64,000 nt of DNA from Phytobacter palmae (GCA_900112785.1 FONB01000001.1:275888-339887); one strand, 5' to 3'. Positions 1 to 11,254 are shown, numbered from the stretch's first letter. Made by a program: numbers and translations. The notes: a model not told the origin generated them from the letters alone.

Positions 1-717
1 GGGATGGGAAGCCGTCGCTGGCGCGTAGGGGATAAATTACCGCTCAAAGAGTTCTGCCCCCATCCGGCGCTGCTTCACGTTGAGCCGTTTGAGCCGATTA
101 TTGATGAAGACCTGGCACCGGGCGATATTCTCTATATTCCGCCGGGATTCCCGCACGACGGTATTACCCACGAGACCGCGTTTAACTACTCCATCGGTTT
201 CCGTGGGCCAAACGGTCGCGATCTGATCAGCAGCTTTGCCGATTACGTGGTTGATAAGGATCTGGGCGGCGATCACTACACCGATCCGGATTTAACCTGC
301 CGTGAAAACCCGGGCCGGATAGAAGATTATGAACTGGAACGTCTGCGCGGCATGATGATCGAGATGATCAACCAGCCGGAGGATTTCAGACAGTGGTTTG
401 GCCGTTTTATTACTACGCCGCGTCATGAACTGGATATCGCCCCGGCAGAGCCGCCGTATGAGCCGCAGGAAGTGCTGGAAGCGTTGCAGGATGGTCAGGT
501 GCTGACGCGTCTGGGCGGGCTGCGTGTGCTACACGTTAGCGATTGTTTCTTCGTAAATAGCGAGCGTTTTGACACCGTTGCGCCAAAAGCCGCAGAAGCG
601 CTGTGTCGCCATCTGCTGATTGGTAAAGAGGAACTGGGCGAGGCGCTGAATAACCCGACCTTTATTGCTGAGCTGACCGGGCTGGTGAATCAGGGCTACT
701 GGTACTTTGACGAGTAA
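1..717 (+). CDS. roxA: 50S ribosomal protein L16 arginine hydroxylase RoxA (YcfD), 3' part
   Basis: This is the C-terminal part (about 238 residues) of a JmjC-type 2-oxoglutarate/Fe(II) oxygenase that hydroxylates an arginine of ribosomal protein L16 in the cytoplasm. The reading frame is open to the window edge and an internal Met at 4 is not the start; the family is about 373 residues, so roughly a third is missing upstream. The segment GDILYIPPGFPH carries the last histidine of the Fe(II) facial triad; the HxD part lies outside the window. The rest, with FADYV, INQPE, RHELDIAPAEPPYEP, RLGGLRVL and a C-terminal GYWYFDE, follows the E. coli RoxA dimerisation and winged-helix regions closely. 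It ends with TAA at 717 and is followed by a REP-like palindrome. Confidence 0.93.
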   Translation, partial: GMGSRRWRVGDKLPLKEFCPHPALLHVEPFEPIIDEDLAPGDILYIPPGFPHDGITHETAFNYSIGFRGPNGRDLISSFADYVVDKDLGGDHYTDPDLTCRENPGRIEDYELERLRGMMIEMINQPEDFRQWFGRFITTPRHELDIAPAEPPYEPQEVLEALQDGQVLTRLGGLRVLHVSDCFFVNSERFDTVAPKAAEALCRHLLIGKEELGEALNNPTFIAELTGLVNQGYWYFDE

Positions 718-748
718 CAGCGATCCCAGGGGGGCGGCGTAAACGCCT

Positions 749-800
749 TACCCGGTGGGCTACGCTCCGGTAGCCCTGGCAAGCACAGCGCCACCGGGTA
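749..800. repeat. REP/BIME-like inverted repeat
   Basis: ACCCGGTGGG near 749 pairs with CCACCGGGT near 791, around the typical GCTACGCTCCGGTAGCCC filler. It lies between the ends of the convergent roxA and mtr genes, the usual place for enterobacterial REP units. It may stabilise mRNA 3' ends or bind gyrase; that role is family knowledge. Confidence 0.6.
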
Positions 801-818
801 GTGGCCCGGATTCGGTCT

Positions 819-845
819 CTACCCCTCTACTGATGAGAGGGGTAG
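819..845. terminator. Hairpin between convergent roxA and mtr
   Basis: A perfect 10-bp stem, CTACCCCTCT against AGAGGGGTAG with a 7-nt loop, sits 13 bp past the mtr stop codon. It has no clear U-tract on either strand, so it is a possible bidirectional terminator or a member of a dispersed CCCTC/GAGGG repeat family. Confidence 0.45.
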
Positions 846-857
846 GGTGAGGGCAAA

Positions 858-2102
858 CTAGCGGTACACCGGCAACAGATGAAAGCTGGAAAGGACGTGA
901 ATAATGGCGTTGCCCGCGCCGAAACAGAGGATCAGGATAATCATCGCCTTGCCGCCCCACACGCGATAATGCGGGCTGCCGAAGCGTTTACGCGATGCGC
1001 TGGCCAGCAGTGCTGGCACAATTGCCGCCCAGACGGTCGCCGCTAATCCGGCAAAGCCAATCGCATAGATAAACCCGTTCGGCCACAGCACGCCCCCAAC
1101 GATCGGTGGCAGGAAGGTCACCAGCGCGGTCTTAAAACGCCCCTGCGGAGTGTCGTCAAACTTAAACAGATCCGCCAGATAGTCGAACAGCCCCAGCGTC
1201 ACACCGAGAAACGAGCTGGCGACGGCAAAGTTTGAGAATACCGTCAGCAGCAAATCCAGGCCGCGACTGTTCAGTACACCGCTCAATGCCTGTACCAGCA
1301 CATCGATATTGCCGCCTTTCCCGGCGATATCAATAAACGCCGGGCGCGGAATATTACCCATCGTACCAACCAGCCAGAAAACATAGAGGATCAGCGCCAT
1401 CAGCGTGCCGAGCAGCAGGCAGCGGCGAATGGTCAGTGGGTCTTTGCCATAGTATTTCATCAGGCTGGGTACGTTGCCGTGATAGCCAAACGAGGCGAGA
1501 CAGAACGGCAGGGTCATGACGAGGTAGGGCAGGTAGCTGGGATTTACTTCGGCTGTGTTAAACAGTACCGCAGGCTGCACATGCCAGATTAACCCACCGA
1601 AACTCATAAAAAAGGTGAGGATCTTGGCGCCAAGCACAATGGTGGTCATGCGGCTGACGGCCCGGGTGCTCAGCCAGACAATAAAAGCCACGACCAGCGC
1701 GAATAACACCCCACCCAGCCGAGCCGGGAAGGCGATATTCATTTGCGAAAAGGTATGGTGAATAACGGAGCCACTGGCAGAAATATAAGCGTACGTCAGA
1801 ATATATAAAACAAACGCGACGGTAAGGCCGTTAATAATATTCCAGCGATTGCCGAGAAGGTCTTTGGTAATCGTGTCGAAGCTGGCACCAATATGATAAT
1901 TCAGGTTGGCTTCAAGAATCATTAATCCTGAATGCAACATACAAAACCAGGTGAAAATTAATGCGAGTAGTGACCAAAAAAACCATGAGCCAGACATGAC
2001 AACGGGTAAAGAAAACATGCCTGCGCCAATAATAGTGCCACCAATAATCATTGCGCCGCCAACGAGCGATGGCGCTTTATTTGTTACCGATAGAGTAGCC
2101 AT
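858..2102 (-). CDS. mtr: Tryptophan permease, Mtr type (TnaB position)
   Basis: This 414-residue protein belongs to the hydroxy/aromatic amino acid permease family (Mtr/TnaB/TyrP) with about 11 hydrophobic segments, and imports tryptophan or indole-type substrates with protons across the inner membrane. The N-terminal [18 protein letters not shown], then [48 protein letters not shown] and ASRKRFGSP are almost those of E. coli Mtr, so it is closer to Mtr than to TnaB. It lies 109 bp downstream of tnaA on the same strand, in the place TnaB occupies in E. coli, so it probably supplies tryptophan to tryptophanase and shares the tna leader control. The substrate is inferred from homology and context. 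Confidence 0.9.
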   Translation of the reverse strand: MATLSVTNKAPSLVGGAMIIGGTIIGAGMFSLPVVMSGSWFFWSLLALIFTWFCMLHSGLMILEANLNYHIGASFDTITKDLLGNRWNIINGLTVAFVLYILTYAYISASGSVIHHTFSQMNIAFPARLGGVLFALVVAFIVWLSTRAVSRMTTIVLGAKILTFFMSFGGLIWHVQPAVLFNTAEVNPSYLPYLVMTLPFCLASFGYHGNVPSLMKYYGKDPLTIRRCLLLGTLMALILYVFWLVGTMGNIPRPAFIDIAGKGGNIDVLVQALSGVLNSRGLDLLLTVFSNFAVASSFLGVTLGLFDYLADLFKFDDTPQGRFKTALVTFLPPIVGGVLWPNGFIYAIGFAGLAATVWAAIVPALLASASRKRFGSPHYRVWGGKAMIILILCFGAGNAIIHVLSSFHLLPVYR

Positions 2103-2177
2103 AGTACGTTTCCATAGACGTCATATTTCGCATCGCCCGAATGGGCGACGTGTATTTTTTCAGGCGTAACATCGGAA

Positions 2178-2201
2178 AGACGCGCCCGTTGCAGGCGCGT
2201 C
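2178..2201 (-). other. GC-rich hairpin between tnaA and the permease gene
   Basis: GACGCGCC and GGCGCGTC pair around a 7-nt loop just after the tnaA stop. A second small hairpin, CGCCCGAATGGGCG, lies near 2136. There is no long U-tract on the minus strand, so this may be a processing or 3'-stabilising structure or a partial terminator that lowers permease expression relative to tnaA. Confidence 0.4.
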
Positions 2202-2211
2202 CGGGTGAGTT

Positions 2212-3636
<1,425 letters not shown>

Positions 3637-3725
3637 CTATTTCCGGCGGATTTTTACGCGCACAGAAATACCTGCTAAACGTCGTGTTTAGTTAAATTAT
3701 TTTTTAGATGAGAGGCAGCGGAGAA

Positions 3726-3821
3726 TTAACGAGGGAAGTCGTTGGTAATGCGTGGATCGAGATTGTACCAGGCGTTCAGACCGCCCTGAGCAATGAGGCG
3801 GTAACTCAATCGGTATTTCAT
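3726..3821 (-). CDS. tnaC: Tryptophanase leader peptide TnaC
   Basis: This 31-codon ORF on the tnaA strand starts at ATG 3821 with AGAGG about 9 nt upstream and ends with TAA. It carries Trp18, Asp22 and Pro30. In E. coli TnaC the essential residues are Trp12, Asp16 and Pro24, with the same spacings (W to D 4, D to P 8) and a similar W-aromatic-N-aliphatic-D core. Here Pro30 is followed by Arg31 and then UAA, whereas in E. coli the proline is last and the stop is UGA. This recalls Proteus TnaC, which has sense codons after the proline. The 125-nt spacer to tnaA would hold the Rho-dependent control region. The role, tryptophan-sensitive ribosome stalling, is inferred from the residue pattern and location. 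Confidence 0.82.
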   Translation of the reverse strand: MKYRLSYRLIAQGGLNAWYNLDPRITNDFPR

Positions 3822-4092
3822 TACAGCGTCCTCTGACGTTACGGGAGTATTAAAAATAGATAAATATAAAAAAATATCCGCGATTAAACTCACAAATAGT
3901 TTATTGAGAGGACTATTCACTGTGAAATATGATGCCAGACACATTTTGCGTTCACTTTTTTAATCGCAATAACCGTGTGGATTTAAGGGAATTGCGGCCA
4001 TTATCCTCATCCTTTGAGAATCGCAGCAAAGGCTGTACCCTATGTCGCGCAGAAACGGCGCACTGAACGCGCGGGCTTTTCAAAGGTAACGA
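3822..4092. promoter_or_regulatory. Divergent control region of the tna operon and the methyltransferase gene
   Basis: This 271-bp AT-rich region separates tnaC (minus) from the adenine methyltransferase gene (plus). A CRP-like site, TGTGAGTTTAATCGCG on the minus strand at 3879-3894, has a perfect left half and three of five bases in the right half. AT-rich stretches (3851-3875) could hold the tna -10 element. No controller-protein gene for the restriction-modification system is seen. Confidence 0.5.
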
Positions 4093-5718
4093 ATGAAATT
4101 CAAAGCAGACCAGACCAGCCAGAAACTCCGGGGTGGTTACTATACGCCGCAAAACTTAGCCGATTATGTGACCCGGTGGGTGTTGAGTACACACCCGACC
4201 AGCGTGCTGGAACCGAGCTGCGGCGATGGCGCATTTATCCAGGCTATTCATAACAACAATGGCGATAAAGCGGTCAACCTGGAATGCTTTGAGCTTTTTG
4301 ATATCGAGGCGCAAAAGGCTGTGCAGCGCTGCGAGACACTGGGTTTTTCTAACGCGACGGTGACCGAAGGCGATTACCTGGTATGGGCCAATAAGCAACT
4401 GGCTGAAAACCATACGCTTTATGATGGTGTGGTGGGCAACCCGCCGTTTATCCGCTACCAGTTCCTCGAAAATGAATTTCAGGTACAGGCGGAGCTGGTG
4501 TTTAAACAGCTCAGGCAGAAATTCACCAAACATACCAATGCCTGGGTGCCTTTTTTGCTCTCCTCGCTGGCGCTGCTTAAAGAGGGCGGGCGTCTTGGCA
4601 TGGTGATCCCAGCGGAAATTATTCATGTGATGCATGCGCAGTCGCTGCGCAGTTACGCGGGGCAGGTGTGTTCAAAAATCGTGATTATCGACCCGAAAGA
4701 GATCTGGTTTGAAGACACGCTCCAGGGCGCGGTGATTATCCTGGCCGAGAAGAAAACCGATCCACAGCAGGAAACCGAGGGTGTGGGGATCGTCAGCGTT
4801 AACGGCTTTGATTTCCTCGCCGAAGACCCGAACGCGCTCTTTGCTCGGACCCCGGGGATCAACGGAGAAACCGTCGCCGGGAAATGGACTAAAGCGGTGC
4901 TGGAACGTGATGAACTGGCGTTGATTCAGTCGCTTATCAATCATAGCTCGGTACATCAGTTTAATGACATTGCTACCGTGGACGTGGGGATTGTCACCGG
5001 GGCGAATGAGTTTTTTCTGGTGGATAATCAGACAGTTGAACAGTATCAACTGGCCGATTATGCCCATCCGATGTTTGGTCGCAGCCAGCACTGTCCGGGG
5101 ATTTTGTACGATGCAAACCAGCATGCGGAGAACCAGCGTGATGGCCTGCCGACCAACTTCCTGTATATCGCCGATGACTTCGATGACCTGCCGCTAAAAG
5201 TGAAGGAGTACATCCTGTTCGGTCAGTCGCAGGAGTTGCACACGCGCTATAAATGCCGTATCCGCAAGCCGTGGTACAAAGTCCCTTCGGTATACAGCAC
5301 CAGTATCGGCATGCTGAAACGCTGCCATGAAGCGCCGCGCTTAATCCTCAATCAGGCGGAAGCTTACACCACCGATACCGCTTATCGCGTGCGTTCAACA
5401 TTTACCAGTAGCGAAAATCTGGTGTGCAGCTTTTTAAATCCGCTAACGGCCATCACCGCTGAGCTGGAAGGGCGCTATTACGGTGGCGGCGTGCTGGAAC
5501 TGGTGCCGTCAGAGATTGAACAGCTGTATATCCCGGTTATTGAGGGGATGGAACACGATCTGGCAGGCATTAACCAGCAGGTGAAAGCCGGAGAGATTGC
5601 CGCTGTGATCCGCAGCCAGGGCGAGAAGATCCTGGCAGCCCTGGGCTTTAGTAAAAGCGATAACGATAAGCTGATGGCGATCTGGGAAAAGCTAAAGGAT
5701 CGCCGTTTACGGAAATAA
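4093..5718 (+). CDS. Adenine-specific DNA methyltransferase of an Eco57I-like system
   Basis: This 541-residue class I N6-adenine DNA methyltransferase would protect host DNA. The SAM-binding motif I is [10 protein letters not shown] (39-48), preceded by the YYTP motif (17-19), and the catalytic motif IV is NPPF (116-119), typical of gamma-class enzymes; the C-terminal half should be the target-recognition domain. The size matches M.Eco57I (about 544 residues), and its convergent neighbour matches the Eco57I restriction enzyme in size and catalytic residue numbering. The start is supported by AAGG eight bases upstream. The methylated sequence cannot be read from the protein; CTGAAG, the Eco57I/AcuI site, is only a hypothesis. 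It may protect the strand that the bifunctional restriction enzyme leaves unmethylated. Confidence 0.9.
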   Translation: MKFKADQTSQKLRGGYYTPQNLADYVTRWVLSTHPTSVLEPSCGDGAFIQAIHNNNGDKAVNLECFELFDIEAQKAVQRCETLGFSNATVTEGDYLVWANKQLAENHTLYDGVVGNPPFIRYQFLENEFQVQAELVFKQLRQKFTKHTNAWVPFLLSSLALLKEGGRLGMVIPAEIIHVMHAQSLRSYAGQVCSKIVIIDPKEIWFEDTLQGAVIILAEKKTDPQQETEGVGIVSVNGFDFLAEDPNALFARTPGINGETVAGKWTKAVLERDELALIQSLINHSSVHQFNDIATVDVGIVTGANEFFLVDNQTVEQYQLADYAHPMFGRSQHCPGILYDANQHAENQRDGLPTNFLYIADDFDDLPLKVKEYILFGQSQELHTRYKCRIRKPWYKVPSVYSTSIGMLKRCHEAPRLILNQAEAYTTDTAYRVRSTFTSSENLVCSFLNPLTAITAELEGRYYGGGVLELVPSEIEQLYIPVIEGMEHDLAGINQQVKAGEIAAVIRSQGEKILAALGFSKSDNDKLMAIWEKLKDRRLRK

Positions 5719-5727
5719 CTCTTCCCC

Positions 5728-5795
5728 GGTGGCGCTTCGCTAACCGGGGCTACAGGAGGGTTGCCCGGATAAGGTGTTTGCGCCCTCCTCCGGGA
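5728..5795. repeat. REP-like palindromes between convergent RM genes
   Basis: CCCCGGTGGCGCTTCGCTAACCGGGG-type and GCCCGGATAAGGTG-type elements, typical enterobacterial REP units, fill the 84 bp between the two convergent restriction-modification genes. They may act as a transcription or mRNA boundary. Confidence 0.6.
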
Positions 5796-5802
5796 AAACC
5801 AC

Positions 5803-8799
5803 TCACAACCCTTTATACAACGCCTCTATCGACGGAATTTTCTCGTCCAGCTCACCCAAATCAAACAGTGCCGTAATCAACGTATCCATTCGTGCCAAAA
5901 GGGTATTGAACTGGCGCTGATAGACGATTTTTTCCCGTGTGGATGCCTGTGCAATCTGTGCGTACAAGTGGTTGAGTTGCATCTGCAGGGTAGCGATATC
6001 GTCGTGGCGTGCCGCGTCTTCGCTATCGGCGAAGCGGATAGTCGGAATCGGCATACGCGTCTGGATTTTAGTGCCCCTTGCGATAAAGCCGCCGCGAAAT
6101 ATCTCCCCATAAATCGACGCGAACCACTCCAGATGACGGGAAGTTAACAGCGCCTGAATATAGTAAATAGAGTAGGGGCATTCGTCGGGAACGTTAATAA
6201 TGCTGTAGCCCGCCGTGCCGCCGGAAGAGACAAACGTCCGGTGGTTATCAATCGCGTATTTGTAGCCATTCGAGAGCACACCGACGATGATTTTTTGCGG
6301 CACATCGCAATTCTCCAGCGCCTGACTACGCCCATAGCGATACCACTCATGCGGTGTTGTCGGGTCCGGTTTTATCGACCGTTTGCCATTATCAAGATGC
6401 GGTTTGACCACCTGCAGAAAGGCGAATGTCCGCGGATAGTGGACACGTAAATCATCGTACTCAATAAACTGAATGCGGCCAGCCACCTTGTGATAGGGGT
6501 AAATAACGAAGGCGTTCGGCTCAACATCTTTATAGCTGTAGAAGTTATCCTGGCCTGACCGCGGCGTTTCAAAATAGGGGCGCGTTAAGGCCTCTTCAAC
6601 TGAATATTCCACGCCGTTGTAAACGAACCAGACATAGCCATTTTCCGTTTTCAGGCTTTTGTGTACGTAATATTCATTGGCGCTGGTTTGAATACCATTG
6701 GCAATGGCTCCTTTACCCAGAATTTCCCCCAGTTCGGCGGATTTGCTGAACATTCGCTGCAAAATGTCGTTCGTTTCTTTCTCCAGCACCCAGGTGTCGG
6801 CGTCCAGTTTATCGGGCGAATGCAGGCTTAACAGCGACGATTTATCTTCACGGGTCAGCCATTTTTTAAAGTCTTTCACTTCATAAAAGGCGAACTGATT
6901 CTGCGGCGATTTTTGCAGGCACAACAGGCAGGTATAGGTGGTTTTATTGAGAAAGACCTGATGCGCGCCAAACGAAATCAGTTTGCTCAGGTAGCGGTTA
7001 TCCGCCAGTAGCTTTCGCAGATTTTTACCCGCGCCAATTTTGGTGAATTTGGAGGGGAGAATATAGCCCAGATAGCCGCCCTCTTTTAGCAACTGCATCG
7101 AACGCTCGACAAACAGAAAGTATTTATCGAACTGTTTGTAAGCCGACTGGTATTTCTTTTTGTAGACAGGCAATTCAGCCGGGGTGAATTGCTTCATATG
7201 CTCCGTTGCCATATACGGCGGGTTGCCGACAATCACATCGAAACTATTTTCATCAATATGCAGCGGGTTCACGCTGTAGCTATCCGCTGCGGCAACCCCG
7301 TCATTTGTGTCTATCAGGCTATTGCCAAAAATGATGTTATGCTGAATTTTCGGCAGGATCGGTTTTTCATCGCCAATCGTCTCTTTCGTTTCGCCTTCCA
7401 GCAGTTTGAGCAACAGGCCGAACGCACAGGCTTTTACCGCGTTGTAATCTTTGTCGATACCGTAAATGCAGCGGCTGAGCAGCTCTTTTTTCACCGACAA
7501 TTTCAGTTTAAAACTGTGCGCAGAAAGCTGCTGAAGCTTCGTGCGATCGTGTCTGATGTAATAATCGACCAGCGTGTCCTGTAAATACTGAAAGACCTCA
7601 AGAAGAAAGGCGCCCGAGCCGCAGGCGATATCGGCAAATTTAGCATTCAGGATCTGCTCATCGCTTTTGCCCCGGCAAAATTCGTTTACCGTGTTGCGGA
7701 TAATCTCCTTAATGATGTGTACCGGCGTGGTCACCACATCGCGGTCAAGATGTTCCTCTTTCGGGCGAATTTCCGGGATGCCATTGGGGCCAATTTTGAT
7801 TTTTTCGCTCAGGAAAATTTCGTAAATACTGCCGAGAATATCGGAAGAGAAGACCGCAAATGAGTAAGTGCTCTGCGGGAAATAGAGCTGATTGATGATC
7901 TCCCGGATCGCGGAATTATCATTACCGATCAGTTCCTCAATATGTTCGAGGGCGAACAGGCCGGAGTCATATTTCCGATCTGAGGCCTGCAGTGTCTCTA
8001 TCAGCGCCTGGTAATCGTGTCTCTGCGCTAAAGACCAGAGCGTCTCATAGGCCTCTAAATCCCGATCTTCGCAGACGCGCAAAAAGACAATGCAGTTGAT
8101 GTAGTTCTGCGTCAGATCGTTGAGTTCTTCTTCATTCAGATCGGGTTTCAGGGAAAGAAACTCACTGGCGAGCAATAGACGCCAGTGAGTAATTTGTCTG
8201 AGGAACAGATCGTCGACACTAAAGCGCTGGATCTTACTTTCAATCGCGGACCATTCGTTATCAAATTGCCCGGAATAGACACTATCGCGGCCAATCAGCG
8301 CCATAATTTCGTCGAAATGTTCCATCAGTTCACTGTAGTGATACAGCTTGATACGAGAATGGCTGGTCTGGTCGTCCTGTTCTACCGGGTTTGAACAGTC
8401 ATAGATGGCGGTATATTCGAAATTGGTTAGCACCGAGATTTTTAATTTACCGGTAAAGCCGTAACGCCGTACCTGTTTAGCCGGTTCCGGGTCGAGGGTA
8501 ATATCCACGCTCGGCTTTTTGGCTTCGACAAAGAATTTGCGCTCGGAGAAGAGACGGAAGGTGTAATCCGGTTTCTTCGCGTTTTCCCCCACTCGTGCTT
8601 TTAACCCCTCCTCGACCAGCACTTCACGCTCGTTGGTCGGTTTGCCCTGGGCATTAATAATGTCCCAGCCCAGAAGGGTAAACAGCGGATCGAGAAAATC
8701 TATTCTTAGCTGCGTTTCGTTATATTTCCTGGAGTGGTAATAGGCCAAATCATTCTGGTATTTCGCCACCAGTTGCTCAAGCTGCTCAATTTTTGTCAT
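5803..8799 (-). CDS. Type IIG restriction endonuclease-methyltransferase, Eco57I-like
   Basis: This 998-residue bifunctional enzyme cuts unmodified DNA at a distance from its site and methylates one strand. The N-terminal PD-(D/E)xK nuclease domain has Pro77-Asp78 and Glu92-Ala-Lys94; Asp78 and Glu92 are the catalytic residues I recall for Eco57I (997 residues), so length and numbering both agree. A helical linker follows, then SAM motif I DIACGSGAF (390-398) and gamma-class motif IV NPPY (526-529). The C-terminal 350 residues hold the putative target-recognition domain and a coiled tail. It converges on the separate methyltransferase gene and has no other restriction genes around it. GC content looks lower than in flanking core genes, which is compatible with horizontal transfer. 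Recognition sequence unknown. Confidence 0.9.
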   Translation of the reverse strand: MTKIEQLEQLVAKYQNDLAYYHSRKYNETQLRIDFLDPLFTLLGWDIINAQGKPTNEREVLVEEGLKARVGENAKKPDYTFRLFSERKFFVEAKKPSVDITLDPEPAKQVRRYGFTGKLKISVLTNFEYTAIYDCSNPVEQDDQTSHSRIKLYHYSELMEHFDEIMALIGRDSVYSGQFDNEWSAIESKIQRFSVDDLFLRQITHWRLLLASEFLSLKPDLNEEELNDLTQNYINCIVFLRVCEDRDLEAYETLWSLAQRHDYQALIETLQASDRKYDSGLFALEHIEELIGNDNSAIREIINQLYFPQSTYSFAVFSSDILGSIYEIFLSEKIKIGPNGIPEIRPKEEHLDRDVVTTPVHIIKEIIRNTVNEFCRGKSDEQILNAKFADIACGSGAFLLEVFQYLQDTLVDYYIRHDRTKLQQLSAHSFKLKLSVKKELLSRCIYGIDKDYNAVKACAFGLLLKLLEGETKETIGDEKPILPKIQHNIIFGNSLIDTNDGVAAADSYSVNPLHIDENSFDVIVGNPPYMATEHMKQFTPAELPVYKKKYQSAYKQFDKYFLFVERSMQLLKEGGYLGYILPSKFTKIGAGKNLRKLLADNRYLSKLISFGAHQVFLNKTTYTCLLCLQKSPQNQFAFYEVKDFKKWLTREDKSSLLSLHSPDKLDADTWVLEKETNDILQRMFSKSAELGEILGKGAIANGIQTSANEYYVHKSLKTENGYVWFVYNGVEYSVEEALTRPYFETPRSGQDNFYSYKDVEPNAFVIYPYHKVAGRIQFIEYDDLRVHYPRTFAFLQVVKPHLDNGKRSIKPDPTTPHEWYRYGRSQALENCDVPQKIIVGVLSNGYKYAIDNHRTFVSSGGTAGYSIINVPDECPYSIYYIQALLTSRHLEWFASIYGEIFRGGFIARGTKIQTRMPIPTIRFADSEDAARHDDIATLQMQLNHLYAQIAQASTREKIVYQRQFNTLLARMDTLITALFDLGELDEKIPSIEALYKGL

Positions 8800-8919
8800 C
8801 TGATTTCCCGATCCTGACGTGCGGTATTTTCCCTGTGGGCGTTACGCTAAGCGGATCATGATAGGCAATACGCGCGACGATGTCTTTCCCTGGAAACCGG
8901 TGTGTGGCAGGCGTCAGGC

Positions 8920-8944
8920 AAAAAAAGCCCCGCAAGCGCGGGGC
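8920..8944 (-). terminator. Rho-independent terminator of the TonB receptor gene
   Basis: On the minus strand a GCCCCGC/GCGGGGC stem with an AAGC-type 4-nt loop is followed by a run of U residues, 20 bp past the receptor stop codon. This is a strong intrinsic terminator. Confidence 0.85.
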
Positions 8945-8964
8945 AACATACACTAACACTAAGC

Positions 8965-11124
8965 TTAAAAATCCATTTTTACCGTGAACTGAACTTCACG
9001 CGGATCGCCAGGCTGGTTACCCAGGTTATTGGTGGCAATGGATGAGGTGTAGTAAGTCTTGTCGAACAGATTTTTCACGTTCAGTTGCAGCGTGACCGGG
9101 TATTGCAGCTTCATCTTATAAGCGGCGAAGGCGTCAGCCACAAAATAGCCCGGCAGGTAGTAATCCGCGCCATTGGTGGCCGAGCGACGATTCACCCCGT
9201 GACCGCCGCCGCCGAGCGTCAGCGTATTGCCGTCTGGCATATTACGGATGTCGTACGTCAGGAACACGGAACCGGTGTGGCGCGGCACATTTGGCAGCGG
9301 TTTCCCGGCATATTCCGGATCTTCGAGTACTTTGGCGTCGGTATAGCTGTAGCTGGCGATCACGTTCATATTACTGGTTAACGCGCCGGCGATATCCATT
9401 TCAACACCCTGCGAACGCACGCGGCCTGCCGTTTTCGCCACGGTCTCGTCACCGACAAGCTCGCTGTACATCACGTTACGCTTGTGAATGTCGAACAGGG
9501 AAATATTGGCGGTGACGCCGTCAAAGAGGTCGAATTTCGCCCCCACTTCCCACGCGGTGGAGGTCTCGGGCGGCAGATCGCCGATATAGCTGGCGATGGA
9601 GTACTGCGGCATAAACGACTGCGCCACGTTGCCGAACAGGGAGACGGACGGCGACAGTTTGTAGACCAAACCGAATTTTGGCGTCCACTGTTCATCGCTG
9701 CTGTCAGTGTTCACCTTGAACGGGCGGCCTTTGCCAGCGTACTCGGTGTAGTACTGGTAGCGCACACCGGCCACGGCGATCCATTTGTCCGTCAGATATA
9801 ACGCATCCTGGACATAGGCGGAGTAGCTCTCCTGTTTAATTGTCTGATCACTGTCTGAGGCCGATACTGACGTACATTTGCTGGCGCTGCCGTAGCCGGG
9901 GTTATAGATATTGAAATCTTTAACATTCTTACAGCGGATCATATCGGTACGCAGCAGATCGTAATTCTCATACGACACGCCGGTCAGGATCTCGTTGTAA
10001 AACCCGGCGATATTCACATCACCCTGCAGATCGGCACGAGTACTGTGCATCCGCTGGGTTGATCCCTGCGTGGCATCCACACGGCGCGTTAAGTTACCTG
10101 TTGCGGCGTCATAGGACATCACACGTGACTGGTTATCGCTGTATTTGTCCTGGCTAAAACTGTAATCCAGCCTGGCCGTCCACGCGCTGTTCAGGCGGTA
10201 TTCGGCATTCAGTTGCGCCAGGTCAGATGCGCCATCAGTAATGTTGAACGGCTCATCGAAGCGGGTTTCACGGCTGACATTCACCGGCTGTTTGGTTTTG
10301 AGATCGAAAATCGTGCCGCGATCGAACGGGGTGTTGTAGTCACGGTGCGAGTACAGCACACTGACTGTAGCGTCATCGCCAAACCAGGTCAGCGACGGGG
10401 AGATAAAGGTGCTTTTCTCTTTACCGAAGTTACGCCAGTAATCTTCATTCTGGTATTCTCCAGTCAGGCGATACGCCAGGCGAGTGCCTTCAATCGGTCC
10501 GGTAATATCGATATCTCCGGTGCCGCCGCCAAAGCTGGAGGAGGTGGCAGAGACGGAGCCGCCAAAGGTGGTTTGCGGGCGTTTCGTTACAACATTGATA
10601 AGTCCGCCGGGGTCCAGAATACCGTATAGCGTTGAGGCCGGGCCTTTGAGCACTTCAACACGCGAGGTGGCGGCATTAAAGCTGCGCGGCAGGACCGTTC
10701 TCAGGCCGTTGGTCATGATGGAACCGTCGCGGTTTGCGCCAAAGCCACGGCGCACAAAGGCATCCTGAGTGCCGCCTAACGTGTTGGTCTGTACCACGTT
10801 ACTGACGTTATACAGCGCTTCATCCAGCGTTGTCGCATGCTGATCTTCCAGCACTTTATCGCTCACGGTGTTAACCACCTGCGGAATATCCAGCAGCGGC
10901 ATGGTAGTGAGCGTCGCCGCCGAGGTGTTCAGCGGTTGATAGCCCGCCGTCGCAGCCTGATCTGCCGATGAAGCGCCTGCCAGTACGGTCAGCGTGTCGC
11001 TCTCTTTATCCTGCGCACTATTCGTTGCCGCCTGTGCCAGAGGTGAAAAGGTTGCCCCCAGGAATAACGCAGAAAACAGTGCGCGCCCTTTTTTCCCGGA
11101 GATCGAAGAAGTTAACTCAGCCAT
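8965..11124 (-). CDS. TonB-dependent siderophore receptor
   Basis: This 719-residue outer-membrane receptor imports a ferric siderophore using TonB energy. A signal peptide ends near AQA-A (residues 31-33), a TonB-box-like DTLTVLAG follows, then the plug domain with VRRGFGANRDG, VEVLKGPASTLYGILDPGGLINVVTKRP, and a 22-strand barrel ending in NLFDKTYY ... REVQFTVKMDF with the terminal Phe. It resembles the ferrichrome/hydroxamate-type FhuA/FcuA/FiuA group, but the ligand cannot be assigned. It is divergent from a siderophore ABC transporter operon across a region with two Fur-box-like sites, so receptor and transporter probably handle the same ferric siderophore. No biosynthesis genes are present, suggesting a xenosiderophore. 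Confidence 0.88.
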   Translation of the reverse strand: MAELTSSISGKKGRALFSALFLGATFSPLAQAATNSAQDKESDTLTVLAGASSADQAATAGYQPLNTSAATLTTMPLLDIPQVVNTVSDKVLEDQHATTLDEALYNVSNVVQTNTLGGTQDAFVRRGFGANRDGSIMTNGLRTVLPRSFNAATSRVEVLKGPASTLYGILDPGGLINVVTKRPQTTFGGSVSATSSSFGGGTGDIDITGPIEGTRLAYRLTGEYQNEDYWRNFGKEKSTFISPSLTWFGDDATVSVLYSHRDYNTPFDRGTIFDLKTKQPVNVSRETRFDEPFNITDGASDLAQLNAEYRLNSAWTARLDYSFSQDKYSDNQSRVMSYDAATGNLTRRVDATQGSTQRMHSTRADLQGDVNIAGFYNEILTGVSYENYDLLRTDMIRCKNVKDFNIYNPGYGSASKCTSVSASDSDQTIKQESYSAYVQDALYLTDKWIAVAGVRYQYYTEYAGKGRPFKVNTDSSDEQWTPKFGLVYKLSPSVSLFGNVAQSFMPQYSIASYIGDLPPETSTAWEVGAKFDLFDGVTANISLFDIHKRNVMYSELVGDETVAKTAGRVRSQGVEMDIAGALTSNMNVIASYSYTDAKVLEDPEYAGKPLPNVPRHTGSVFLTYDIRNMPDGNTLTLGGGGHGVNRRSATNGADYYLPGYFVADAFAAYKMKLQYPVTLQLNVKNLFDKTYYTSSIATNNLGNQPGDPREVQFTVKMDF

Positions 11125-11235
11125 GTTGTCCGTTTATCCAAAATGCCCCCTGCCAGTCACGCATAAGGGAAGGTTTTTATTCATTGCCCGCGACTGTAAA
11201 TCTATCCTTCGGCGTGAAACATTCATGCCGGATAT

Positions 11236-11254
11236 GTAATTGAGAATCATTCAA
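11236..11254. promoter_or_regulatory. Fur-box-like site, receptor side
   Basis: GTAATTGAGAATCATTCAA matches 12 of 19 positions of the Fur consensus, including the core GAnAATCATT. It lies 112 bp upstream of the TonB receptor start. Confidence 0.65.
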
